Assembly: GCF_030348945.1 (NCBI RefSeq)
Contig: NZ_JAUCEN010000002.1
Location: 4,588,001-4,652,000 of the forward strand
Origin: Peribacillus sp. ACCC06369
GTDB taxonomy: Bacteria > Bacillota > Bacilli > Bacillales > DSM-1321
Direction: 5' to 3'
Length of the DNA stretch: 64,000 nt
Part shown: positions 34,703-42,390 of the stretch, one piece after another
How the letters are laid out: each line of letters opens with the position of its first letter
Numbering within the stretch: position 1 is the stretch's first letter
Made by a program: the position numbers and the translations under genes
Notes under the pieces: generated by a model
Databases searched by the model: none
What the model saw: the letters and a program-made list of their open reading frames with translations, nothing else
Told to the model about the DNA's origin: nothing

Positions 34703-34945
34703 CTTAAAAACTTGGCACGAAGGCAAAAACGTTGACGGTGGTATACAAACTGATATGCGTGGGTTGGTTACCACATTTCACTCCATCCGTCACGGAGCTG
34801 CCTCGGACTAACGGCGCACGTTCAGTTCCTAGACCTAGTGCATAGTTGCACATGAGGGTTCTCCTTCCCGGGGGTTTGCCTTCGAGCCAAATCTTCAATT
34901 CTAAATCACAAAATTATGATTCGATAAAATCATTTATTACATAAT
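34703..34945 (-). ncRNA. Candidate IS1111 bridge RNA region
   Basis: In IS1111-group elements the bridge RNA lies downstream of the transposase. This stretch is the corresponding 240 nt, G+C-richer than its surroundings and with several stems. On the minus strand it contains CGCCGTTAGTCC (34805-34816), which shares CCGTTAGT with the GTTAG repeat core. That is suggestive of a guide, but unproven. Confidence 0.35.
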
Positions 34946-34961
34946 CTTACTTTCGATCTAC

Positions 34962-36089
34962 TTAAGCAACATTCGATACACTTACTTGCTTATCCTCAAT
35001 GGCACAACCGATAGCCCAAATAAAACCAAGTAATTCTCTGGCTACTGCAACAACAGCTACTTTTCCACCTTTTCCTTTAGCAGAGATGCGATGATATTTC
35101 ATATGAAGACGGTGTTGAGCTTTCCAAGCAATACGTTTTGCCTCTGGATCTTGACCTTCTTGACGTTTAAGCAATTCACCTTTAAGAGATGGTCGATGGC
35201 GATAAGACCAACAAACTTCTACTATGGAACGACGAATTTGGGAGTTTCCGGTTTTCGTAATGGAACCTTGCCAACGACTAGACCCACTCGAGTATTCCTT
35301 TGGAACAAGTCCAGCATAGGACATCAGTTGTCTTGGGTTTGAAAAGCGAGAAAACTGTCCAATTTCAGCTACCAAAGTAACAGCTGTGACTTCTGCGACT
35401 CCTCTTAATGTTTGAAGAGCTTGAATTACCGGAGCATGTTCACTTTGAAGGGCTTCTTCATGAATTTGAGCTTCGATACGTTTCATACGATCTTCAACTT
35501 CATTGATTGCATGAAGATATTCTTGAAAAACAATACGTTGAGAAGCTCTTTCAAATGTTAATCGTTTTAACCATTCACGATGTTTTACGGACCAATTTCT
35601 AACTCCTTGCGGAGGACGTATTCCATGGCGAAGTAAGAAGTGAACAAGTCTCTGGCGAGAACTTTGTAAATCCTCACGAGCATCATGACGAGCACGAATT
35701 AAGTCTCTCAATGCTTCATGATCTTCATCTGGAACCCATACAGAAGTAAGCTCTCCAGCGCGAAGTAGCTGAGCTAATCTAATAGAATCTCTTTTATCTG
35801 TTTTTACACGATCGCCCGATCGCTTTGGAATAAGGGAGGGTGCGACAACCATACAATCAATGTCCATAGATAGAAGAAATCGATAAATTCCATACCCAGA
35901 AGATCCTGCTTCATAACATACTAATAGGCTTTCAGGCTTCCCTAACTTTTTCATCAATTTGCGAATATCCTCTGGTTTATTTTGAATAGTTCCATGAAAT
36001 CTAGGTTCACCACGACCAGAATCAGCAATCGCAACAGCAATTGAATCTTTAGATACGTCTAAACCAACAAATTTTTGAACATCCTTCAT
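34962..36089 (-). CDS. IS110-family transposase, IS1111 group
   Basis: An intact 375-residue DEDD transposase. The N-terminal RuvC-like domain has VGLDVSKDSIAVAIADSG, LLVCYEAGSSGYGIYRFL and VKTDKRDSIRLAQLLRAG. The C-terminal Transposase_20 domain has TLRGVAEVTAVTLVAEIG and LMSYAGLVPKEYSSGSSR, with the conserved catalytic Ser region. AAAGGAG precedes the ATG at a good distance. With both ends visible, the element could be active. Confidence 0.92.
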   Translation of the reverse strand: MKDVQKFVGLDVSKDSIAVAIADSGRGEPRFHGTIQNKPEDIRKLMKKLGKPESLLVCYEAGSSGYGIYRFLLSMDIDCMVVAPSLIPKRSGDRVKTDKRDSIRLAQLLRAGELTSVWVPDEDHEALRDLIRARHDAREDLQSSRQRLVHFLLRHGIRPPQGVRNWSVKHREWLKRLTFERASQRIVFQEYLHAINEVEDRMKRIEAQIHEEALQSEHAPVIQALQTLRGVAEVTAVTLVAEIGQFSRFSNPRQLMSYAGLVPKEYSSGSSRWQGSITKTGNSQIRRSIVEVCWSYRHRPSLKGELLKRQEGQDPEAKRIAWKAQHRLHMKYHRISAKGKGGKVAVVAVARELLGFIWAIGCAIEDKQVSVSNVA

Positions 36090-36198
36090 AATATAGGCTC
36101 CTTTTCGTGTGTAGCTCTACACTTGGTTTTTTATTTTTGGTAGTAACATTATGACCAAGTGCAATCTACGTTAAGCGATGGGAGCCGTTTTCGTTCAT

Positions 36199-36284
36199 TA
36201 TGACTAACCTGCCCCGTTTGTTGCATAAGAAAAGGAGCTGCTGATCAGCTCCTGGTAATGAAGTAAAGCACCTGTTAGTTGAAG
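36199..36284 (-). repeat. GTTAG repeat R20 (full copy next to IS1111-type element)
   Basis: TGACTAACCTGCCCCGTTTG, TTGCATAAG, hairpin GGAGCTGCTGATCAGCTCC, TAATGAAGTAAAGCACC, TGTTAGTTGAAG. The left edge adjoins the IS inverted repeat. Confidence 0.88.
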
Positions 36285-36299
36285 AAATCATATCCTTGC

Positions 36300-36767
36300 T
36301 TAGTTTCTCAAATATATGACACTGTCTCTTATTTCTACTTGAAAATTTAAATCATCCTTAATATTAAGCATATAACCAACATCTTTATTATTCTCAGATT
36401 CAAAAGATATACCATATCCATTATTCTCAGGATAACCATATAAATAGCAGACCACTTTTCCATCTTTTAAAAATACAATTTGATTCATTCCTTCATTTAC
36501 AGTTTCGCTAATAGTATCCCATTTATAACCTACCGTTTCATATATATGATCTTTCGGGGTATATGGTGGAAAGGAATATACTACATCCCAGTTAAACGGT
36601 GTTACTTCTAATAAATTTATTGTTTCAACGGAATGTCCAATTGATAACACTTCTTCTTTTAACAACACTTCGTTTACATCCCATAAATCTTTCTTTAATA
36701 GCTTTATAAAGATAGCTATACATATTATACCCAAAGCAATAATCAATACTGTCTTTTTAGATTTCAT
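36300..36767 (-). CDS. Membrane-anchored protein of unknown function
   Basis: A 155-residue protein with one N-terminal helix (VLIIALGIICIAIFIKLL) and an external domain of about 125 residues (FNWDVVYSFPPYTPKDHIYE, NQIVFLKDGKVVCYLYGYPE, NLNFQ-like end strands). The architecture resembles the 124-residue protein at 26081, but I see no clear sequence match. No family recognised. Fills the unit R20-R21. Confidence 0.6.
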   Translation of the reverse strand: MKSKKTVLIIALGIICIAIFIKLLKKDLWDVNEVLLKEEVLSIGHSVETINLLEVTPFNWDVVYSFPPYTPKDHIYETVGYKWDTISETVNEGMNQIVFLKDGKVVCYLYGYPENNGYGISFESENNKDVGYMLNIKDDLNFQVEIRDSVIYLRN

Positions 36768-36850
36768 AACTATACTCCACCTTGAACAGCAACCTTCCTA
36801 ACGAATATTTCACTTCATTATAACAATTATTCCCAAAATGAATATGTATT

Positions 36851-36958
36851 CTTAATGAACTAACCTGCCCCAATAGTTGCATAAAGAAAAAGCTGCCTTA
36901 AAGACAGCTCCGATCTTCAGCTAACGCACCCGTTAATTTAAGTACATTTCTTCACAAA
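36851..36958 (-). repeat. GTTAG repeat R21 (full copy)
   Basis: CTTAATGAACTAACCTGCCC, CAATAGTTGCATAAAG, AGCTGCCTTAAAGACAGCT, AGCTAACGCACCCGTTAA, TTTAAGTACATTTCTTCACA. Confidence 0.9.
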
Positions 36959-37069
36959 CTTGTTCTTTATGAAAAAGTTCAAAAATTTCTATTGCTGATA
37001 TGCCACTTGAATACATGGAAATACGAAAAAATCATTGCATATGCAAAAATGAAATTAGGAAAGAATTTA

Positions 37070-37440
<371 letters not shown>

Positions 37441-37456
37441 AGGGAGGATTTCTTGA

Positions 37457-37801
37457 ATGTATAACTATAATTACGCTTTTAACCCTTATAATGTGCCTTA
37501 TTATATAGACGGAGAACGAATACCGGGCCCGGGCGGTGGTCAATGGGATGGACATGGCGGCGGTCATGGTGGTGGTCAATGGGATGGACATGGCGGCGGT
37601 CATGGTGGTGGTCATTGGGACGGACACGGTGGTGGTCATGGTGGCGGTCATTGGGACGGACACGGTGGTGGTCATGGTGGCGGTCATTGGGACGGACACG
37701 GTGGTGGTCATGGTGGCGGACATTGGGAACACGGGCAATGGGTTCCACGCTGTAGGAGAGTATGGGTTCATGGATTTGGTTGGACTTGGATTTGTAGGTG
37801 A
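37457..37801 (+). CDS. Gly-His-Asp-Trp tandem-repeat protein
   Basis: A 114-residue protein. After MYNYNYAFNPYNVPYYIDGE come five near-identical 12-residue repeats of the type WDGHGGGHGGGQ/H (36-bp DNA repeats, about 37537-37720), then WEHGQWVPRCRRVWVHGFGW and a C-terminal TWICR. GGGAGG precedes the ATG. The dense His/Asp content suggests metal binding, and Tyr/Gly/His-rich proteins of this sort occur on spore surfaces, but neither role is shown by the sequence alone. It lies on the plus strand, unlike most neighbours, and has its own terminator. Confidence 0.75.
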   Translation: MYNYNYAFNPYNVPYYIDGERIPGPGGGQWDGHGGGHGGGQWDGHGGGHGGGHWDGHGGGHGGGHWDGHGGGHGGGHWDGHGGGHGGGHWEHGQWVPRCRRVWVHGFGWTWICR

Positions 37802-37803
37802 TG

Positions 37804-37837
37804 AAAAAAAGACAGCATATTGCTGTCTCTTTTTTTC
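37804..37837 (+). terminator. Intrinsic terminator of the Gly-His repeat gene
   Basis: AAGACAGCA and TGCTGTCT form the stem, followed by seven T; the other strand also ends in T. Confidence 0.8.
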
Positions 37838-37932
37838 GCTTTTTCTTCGTATTGTACATTTCTTAAATTAACTTTAATCACCAGTAAATTTACATTTATT
37901 GAAGTGTTACAATTATTATGAGGTGTTTTGAA

Positions 37933-38040
37933 ATGTTTATATCACCAATGTTATTACACAAATCTAATCATCCTTTCGATGATGATTCATATATAACTGA
38001 GCTTAAGTTATCTAGACCTAATTATAAAAAACCTAAATAA
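37933..38040 (+). pseudogene. ATP-dependent DNA ligase remnant (N-terminal 35 codons)
   Basis: ATG 37933 with GAGGTG upstream opens MFISPMLLHKSNHPFDDDSY, then ITELKL, the start of the small Bacillus ATP-dependent ligase family, up to the catalytic lysine of the ELKLDG motif. There the match stops and the frame ends after RPNYKKPK. The nucleotidyltransferase and OB domains are absent. It complements, but does not overlap, the C-terminal remnant at 4600-5112. A terminator follows at once. Confidence 0.65.
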
Positions 38041-38043
38041 ATA

Positions 38044-38084
38044 AAGGAGAGTACATATTAGCCATGTATATACTCCCCTTTTTT
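38044..38084 (+). terminator. Intrinsic terminator
   Basis: GGAGAGTACATA and TGTATATACTCC form a stem, followed by a C-rich step and TTTTTT. Confidence 0.65.
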
Positions 38085-38090
38085 CTTTTA

Positions 38091-38120
38091 CTGAACTAAA
38101 GCACCCGTTAGTTCTATAAG
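38091..38120 (-). repeat. GTTAG repeat R22 (right arm)
   Basis: CTGAACTAAAGCACCC, then GTTAGTTCTATAAG. From GTTAGTT on the sequence matches 21584 onward. Confidence 0.85.
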
Positions 38121-38243
38121 ACTTTTTGAGAGTTGACACAAACTGTGTAATAAAAAAGACGTTTAAAACGTCTTGAAAAATTATTTGCGTTTCTTATTTT
38201 CACGCATGCAAAAGATAACAATCTTTGTTATCCCTGGTTCATA
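38111..38243. repeat. Segment shared with 21584-21724
   Basis: The original context of the duplicated segment: it contains the 3' end and the GACGTTTAAAACGTC terminator of the gene at 38181. See 21584-21724 for the truncated copy. Confidence 0.85.
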
Positions 38244-38396
38244 ACTGTATTCATTTCTACTTACTATGTAACCCCATCCATTAAGAATCAAAGTATCCCC
38301 TTCTTTCGGGATAAATATAAAGCCATCTGATGTGATTGGTTCAGGAAAAAGATACTTATCATCAGCCAAATCAAAATACAATAGTTCTGTTTTCAT
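38181..38396 (-). CDS. Small soluble protein of unknown function
   Basis: A 71-residue protein, beta-rich (LLYFDLADDKYLFPEPITSD, GFIFIPKEGDTLILNGWGYI), ending KIVIFCMRENKKRK. No signal or membrane segment. A downstream hairpin with GACGTTTAAAACGTC terminates it. Its last 19 codons and terminator occur again at 21661-21724. No family recognised. The unit R22-R23 holds only this gene. Confidence 0.65.
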   Translation of the reverse strand: MKTELLYFDLADDKYLFPEPITSDGFIFIPKEGDTLILNGWGYIVSRNEYSYEPGITKIVIFCMRENKKRK

Positions 38397-38475
38397 ATTC
38401 TCACCTCAACTATTACTACGTTTTGGTAGTGATCAAAGTTTCATTATTTACTGCACAGTTCGAATAAACTATGCT

Positions 38476-38566
38476 TCATGAACTAACCTGCCCCGATAGT
38501 TCCATAAGGAAAAAACTTCCTTAAAGACAGTTCCGATCTTAAGCTACGCACCCGTTAGCTTAATAA
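38476..38566 (-). repeat. GTTAG repeat R23 (full copy)
   Basis: TTCATGAACTAACCTGCCCC, GATAGTTCCATAAG, a CTTCCTTAAAGACAG centre, AAGCTACGCACCCGTTAG. The bases just upstream (CACAGTTCGAATA) recur at 50211. Confidence 0.85.
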
Positions 38567-38614
38567 GAAAAAAACACCTTAGTTGGCATTTTTCGGCACA
38601 GTAAATATGCTGGT

Positions 38615-39469
38615 TTATGAACTTTCAATTGAGATTTTCTTCATTAATCGTTTTAATTTATCTTCCGTAGCAGTTCCCTCTACTGGTGTATAGATACTAC
38701 ACCTTAAGTCCATGTCCCCCTGGACTTGGAGAGAAGTTAAATTAAACAGCATCTTTCCGGCTTTAGCATGTCTAAATTCAATCATCATTTCTGGAGCTTT
38801 ACTCACTTGACTTTCTTGCCATAAAGATTGAAATTCCGGGTGAGAATCGCTCATTTCTTTAATAAATAGGTTATACCATTCATCCCCTAAGTAGTGACCA
38901 TAATAGGCACGGAAAATGGAAAGAAACCCCTTAACGAAATGCTCCCAATTCACAGCTAATGCTTTTAATTCTTTTCTTGTAAATACTAGGTTGATCAAAT
39001 TTCGTTGATCATCTGGAAGTTGTTCAAAATCTAAAAATACATGTGCTGCAGCATCGTTCCAGCCTACAATATGACAATGTCGATCTGTAATGATAGTAGG
39101 ACAGTACATCAACTCGGCTAAAATTCTTTCCAAAGAAGGACTGAGTTTTGGCTGATCCTTCTTTCGATCAATAATGGGTGATTTCACTTCTAAAGCTAAA
39201 TCATATAGATACTCTCGTTCATCATTATTTAATTGTAGAGCTGTAGATATACAATCCAATACACTTGTAGAGACCTTTATATCCCGGCCTTGCTCCAGCC
39301 ACGTATACCAAGTAGTGCTAACTCCCGCCAAATGTGCAACTTCTTCTCTTCGTAAGCCAGGTGTTCTTCTCCGTGTACCAGCAGGTATACCGATAGATTC
39401 AGGCTTTATTTGGGATCGCTTCGTTTTTAAAAATGAAGACAAAGCGTCAAGTCTGTTTTTATCATCCAT
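38615..39469 (-). CDS. Helix-turn-helix regulator with MmyB-like ligand domain
   Basis: A regulator of about 284 residues. An N-terminal Cro/C1-type HTH (RRTPGLRREEVAHLAGVSTT, WYTWLEQGRDIKVS) is followed by the PAS-like domain typical of MmyB/MLTR regulators (PTIITDRHCHIVGWNDAAAH, FGNLINLVF-like, FRAYYGHYLGDEW). MmyB-type ligand domains bind fatty-acid-like ligands in known structures, which fits the divergent beta-ketoacyl synthase gene. ATG 39469 with GGAGG 8 nt upstream is the start; the longer frame to 39721 crosses the promoter. Confidence 0.88.
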   Translation of the reverse strand: MDDKNRLDALSSFLKTKRSQIKPESIGIPAGTRRRTPGLRREEVAHLAGVSTTWYTWLEQGRDIKVSTSVLDCISTALQLNNDEREYLYDLALEVKSPIIDRKKDQPKLSPSLERILAELMYCPTIITDRHCHIVGWNDAAAHVFLDFEQLPDDQRNLINLVFTRKELKALAVNWEHFVKGFLSIFRAYYGHYLGDEWYNLFIKEMSDSHPEFQSLWQESQVSKAPEMMIEFRHAKAGKMLFNLTSLQVQGDMDLRCSIYTPVEGTATEDKLKRLMKKISIESS

Positions 39470-39506
39470 TTCTAAAACCTCCATCATAACATTTAACCTA
39501 GTAGTT

Positions 39507-39557
39507 ATTATACCAGGATAAACACTCACTTGTAATAGGATAACCCCGAAGTATAAT
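39507..39557. promoter_or_regulatory. Divergent promoters sharing one -35 hexamer
   Basis: The hexamer at 39530-39535 reads TTGTAA on the plus strand, with TATAAT 16 bp downstream (39552-39557) toward fabF. It reads TTACAA on the minus strand, with TATAAT 17 bp away (39507-39512) toward the HTH gene. A dyad (GTATAATACAAGTATAC) overlaps the fabF-side -10. Binding of the regulator here would affect both directions. Confidence 0.6.
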
Positions 39558-39589
39558 ACAAGTATACTATTCATTTGGAGTGATGAAAA

Positions 39590-40825
39590 ATGGAAAGAGT
39601 CGTTATTACCGGAATGGGAGTAGTCTCTCCTATTGGAAACAACGTAGAAAAATTTTGGAGAAATCTGACTGAAGGGAAGTCGGGAATTTCCTCTATTGAT
39701 ACATTTGACGTAAGCAATCATAAAGCAAAAATTGCAGGAATCGTTCGTGATTTCAATGCAGATGATACTTTAGGAAAAAATGAGGCCCGACGTCTAGACC
39801 GCTTTTCTCAATTTGCTTTGGCAGCCGCTGAACAAGCTTGGACTGATTCCCATTTAAATATGGATGATATCAATCTAGAAAGACTTGGCGTATATGTTGG
39901 TTCGGGGATAGGAGGAATCGAAACATTCATTGAGAATGTGGATACTCTGCGGACGAAAGGTCCTAGACGAGTTAGTCCAACCTTGGTGCCAGCCATGATT
40001 TCAAATGCAGCTGCAGCTCAAATTAGTATAAGATGGAACGCAATGGGACCTACTATGTCACCTGTTTCCGCTTGTGCGATTGGAAATACCGCTATAGGTG
40101 AAGCATTCAGACTTATTCGCTATGGGGAAGCAGATGCCGTTTTTGCAGGAGGAGCAGAGGCAGCTATAACAGATTTATCTTTGGCTAGTTTTGGTAATGC
40201 TACAGCATTATCAACGAGAAACGATAATCCAACTAAAGCCAGTCGTCCTTTTGATGTAAATCGAGATGGATTTGTCATGTCAGAAGGAGCAGGAATTTTA
40301 ATTTTGGAATCTTTGTCTCACGCTTTACGTAGAAATGCAAAAATTCATGCTGAGGTCATAGGGTATGGCGCCAGTTCTGATGCCTATCATATGGTAGCTA
40401 CACACCCAGAAGGTAAAGGAGCCTATCTTGCAATGAAAATGGCATTGAAGAATGCAAAAATTTCTCCTGAAGAGATTGATGTTATTAGCGCCCATGCAAC
40501 AAGTACAGAAGTGGGCGATCGATCTGAGACACTGGCCATTAAAAAACTATTTGAATCAAAAGCTTATCAAATCCCAATAACAGCTAATAAATCCATGCTT
40601 GGTCACATGTTAGGAGCAGCTGGAGGCGTGGAAGCAATTGCTTTGGCAAAAAGTTTAAAGGAAGGAATTATTCCTCCAACCATCAACTTAGAAAAGCCTG
40701 ATTCATTATGTGATTTAGATTATGTACCAGGTGTTGCTCGTAAAGTGAAAATAAGTACTGGTCTATCCAATTCATTTGGTTTTGGAGGTCATAATGCAGC
40801 TATCGTTTTAAAAAAATACGAGTGA
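39590..40825 (+). CDS. fabF: Beta-ketoacyl-ACP synthase II (FabF-like)
   Basis: A 411-residue condensing enzyme. The active-site cysteine is in SPVSACAIGNTAIGEAF (about Cys163), the first histidine in SAHATSTEVGD (usual FabF has HGTST), and the second in KSMLGHMLGAAGGVEA. It elongates acyl-ACP with malonyl-ACP in the cytoplasm. It stands alone, away from any fab cluster, and is divergent from an MmyB-type regulator, so it is probably an accessory or inducible synthase. GGAGTG precedes the ATG, and a strong terminator overlaps the stop. Confidence 0.93.
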   Translation: MERVVITGMGVVSPIGNNVEKFWRNLTEGKSGISSIDTFDVSNHKAKIAGIVRDFNADDTLGKNEARRLDRFSQFALAAAEQAWTDSHLNMDDINLERLGVYVGSGIGGIETFIENVDTLRTKGPRRVSPTLVPAMISNAAAAQISIRWNAMGPTMSPVSACAIGNTAIGEAFRLIRYGEADAVFAGGAEAAITDLSLASFGNATALSTRNDNPTKASRPFDVNRDGFVMSEGAGILILESLSHALRRNAKIHAEVIGYGASSDAYHMVATHPEGKGAYLAMKMALKNAKISPEEIDVISAHATSTEVGDRSETLAIKKLFESKAYQIPITANKSMLGHMLGAAGGVEAIALAKSLKEGIIPPTINLEKPDSLCDLDYVPGVARKVKISTGLSNSFGFGGHNAAIVLKKYE

Positions 40826-40850
40826 ATTAACTTTCGCTCGTATTTTTTAA
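40811..40850 (+). terminator. Intrinsic terminator of fabF
   Basis: AAAAAATACGAG (in the last codons) pairs with CTCGTATTTTTT after a 14-nt loop. Confidence 0.8.
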
Positions 40851-40920
40851 ATTAAAATAAAAGATCCTCCAGAGTACCTTTAGTTAGTTACCATAATGAG
40901 TCTTATTAAATTAAATACGA

Positions 40921-40960
40921 AAAAGCCCCTTTTTCTTCTCTTAAGGGCTTTTTTCTTGTT
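40921..40960. terminator. Intrinsic terminator
   Basis: AAAAGCCCCTT and AAGGGCTTTTTT form the stem around a TTTCTTCT loop. Confidence 0.7.
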
Positions 40961-41044
40961 CATAAAAGTGTACTTTTACGAATGGCAGCAACAATGCTAT
41001 ACCGTCCATTTCGGAATTTTATATGTTAAGAGAATCCAACCTGA

Positions 41045-41087
41045 AAAGTAGTCGATCTCCTCGACGTTAAGGAATCGACTTTTTTTA
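41045..41087 (+). terminator. Intrinsic terminator
   Basis: AAGTAGTCGAT and AATCGACTTTTTTT form the stem; similar in sequence to the terminator at 12990. Confidence 0.65.
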
Positions 41088-41099
41088 CTTCCTCTTATA

Positions 41100-41128
41100 G
41101 AGCTAACGCACCCGTTAGTTCATTAAGA
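41100..41128 (-). repeat. GTTAG repeat R24 (right arm)
   Basis: GAGCTAACGCACCCGTTAGT, then TCATTAAG. A minus-strand terminator hairpin (GGCCATCC/GGACAGCC with a T run, 41150-41180) lies between it and the SRPBCC gene. Confidence 0.8.
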
Positions 41129-41304
41129 AAAGCGATTCTGGAATATAGAAAAAAAGAGGCCATCCTTTTTTGGACAGCCCCCTTTCCGCTAATTATAAAA
41201 TTTCTAGTAGAGCTCGATATCATTATATTGGTCACTTCAGAATGTTACCATCTATACTTCAGAGAAGGTATCTCCAAAATGAATTGGCTTTCAATCTTTG
41301 AAAA

Positions 41305-41745
41305 CTATGAGAATACTGCAATTTTACGTGCGATAGATTCTGTTAAACGAGATGCTACTTTTGGAACAGCCCATTTAATAATTGGTGTTAATACCGCACC
41401 AGATAATCCGCCTGCATGGATTTCCACCGTACAAGTCATTATTGTTTTACCATTAACATCTTCTGCAGTAAAGTGACCGCTTCCTGTAAAATTATCTGAT
41501 AAACCTTTTAGTTCAAACTTAATATTTGAAGGTTCATTCCATTCGGTAATATCTACCTGCGCTTGTATTGTTTTTTTAATACCTTTCACACTACCTTCAA
41601 ATGTCCAAATAGATTGCTTGTCATTTATGATTTCATGTTCTTTATAGGCTGGTACTGTCGTTGCCCATTTTTCGAGATCACTGACATAATCCCAAACTGC
41701 TTGTACATCTACTGGAACTACTACAGTATGCGTTCCCGTTGCCAT
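41305..41745 (-). CDS. SRPBCC (CoxG-like) family protein
   Basis: A 146-residue START/SRPBCC-fold protein. The N-terminal strand and helix (HTVVVPVDVQAVWDYVSDLE, KWATTVPAYKEHEII) and the repeated beta strands (NIKFELKGLSDNFTGSGHFT) are characteristic of the CoxG group. It is predicted to bind a small hydrophobic ligand; the role is unknown. ATG 41745 with AAGGTGGGG upstream is the start. Cytoplasmic. Confidence 0.85.
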   Translation of the reverse strand: MATGTHTVVVPVDVQAVWDYVSDLEKWATTVPAYKEHEIINDKQSIWTFEGSVKGIKKTIQAQVDITEWNEPSNIKFELKGLSDNFTGSGHFTAEDVNGKTIMTCTVEIHAGGLSGAVLTPIIKWAVPKVASRLTESIARKIAVFS

Positions 41746-41968
41746 TATGATCCCCACCTTCACTATGTATGAATTGTAACTTTACATTTCTACAAAATAA
41801 TTATTACATAAAAAGCATAAATTTACATCACTAATTATACATAGCTTTCCTTCTTCCAATCCCCCAATTATTTGTAGAATCAAAATTTTCCAATCCTCCA
41901 CAATCCGGCCCTTTAATGGAATAACAGGACTGACGTTTTTAAACGACTTTAATGTCACTTAACAGTAT

Positions 41969-42016
41969 TCCTTATGGAACTTTCCTGCCCCTATAGTTTA
42001 AGTACATTCTTTCACA
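41969..42016 (-). repeat. GTTAG repeat R25 (fused left and right arms)
   Basis: CTTATGGAACTTTCCTGCCC, then CTATAGTTTAAGTACA and CTTTCACAA. The left half of a left arm runs straight into the flank of a right arm, as if the centre had been lost by recombination between the two GTTAGTT boxes. Confidence 0.75.
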
Positions 42017-42390
42017 ACCCCAATAGTGCAGAGCCTTTTGAGACACAATCCAATTACCTACAAAATAGAGTTCATACTGTCTCATATGACTTGTATCAGA
42101 ATGCTCATCGTTGTAAATACGCATTTTCTGATGCTACCCCTTATTCAAGAATATGGCCCTAAAAGGAAAAATAAGCGCTTATCCTTGTTCCTGGATAGCG
42201 TCCTTTTATGGCATAACTTGAATTTATCCTCATTCTTAAAAATCTCAACTAACGCACTCCTTTCGTTTAATTACGCTCGTGCGGAAAGTGGTGCAATGCC
42301 TTATCAGATTCCCCGGCCTAATTGGGTACTAATGGACAGTTCTAATCATATTCTTATAAAAGAAAACAATAGGAAGGAGTGCAAAGTCAG
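42017..42390. other. Gap upstream of the sugar dehydrogenase gene
   Basis: No credible gene. A degenerate right arm (CAACTAACGCACTCC, 42246-42260) is present. The open frame covering 42026-42394 has no ribosome site and no recognisable composition. Confidence 0.4.

Larger units (their letters stand above)
34515..36198 (-). mobile_element. IS1111-type (IS110 family) element, apparently complete
   Basis: Imperfect inverted repeats ATGAACGAAACTGTCAACCC (34515-34534) and, on the other strand, ATGAACGAAAACGGCTCCC (36180-36198) bracket an intact transposase gene. About 450 bp of structured noncoding DNA lies on its 3' side. Paired inverted repeats and a long 3' noncoding end are features of the IS1111 group. 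The flanks are pieces of one GTTAG repeat left arm, so the element seems to have inserted into R20. Ends are inferred from the repeats. Confidence 0.65.

Noticed and set aside
34704..34898. A 64-codon frame (MKIWLEGKPPGRRTLMCNYA..) as a gene
   Set aside because: It lies in the noncoding 3' end of the IS1111-type element, has an unusual composition, and fits better as structured RNA.
37479..37859. Three other long open frames over the Gly-His repeat gene, on both strands
   Set aside because: They are shadows of the 36-bp repeats, which stay open in several frames. Only the plus-strand frame at 37457 has a ribosome site and a protein-like end.
42026..42390. 122-codon plus-strand frame before the sugar dehydrogenase
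   Set aside because: It crosses repeat remnants, has no ribosome site, and ends in the ribosome site of the real gene.
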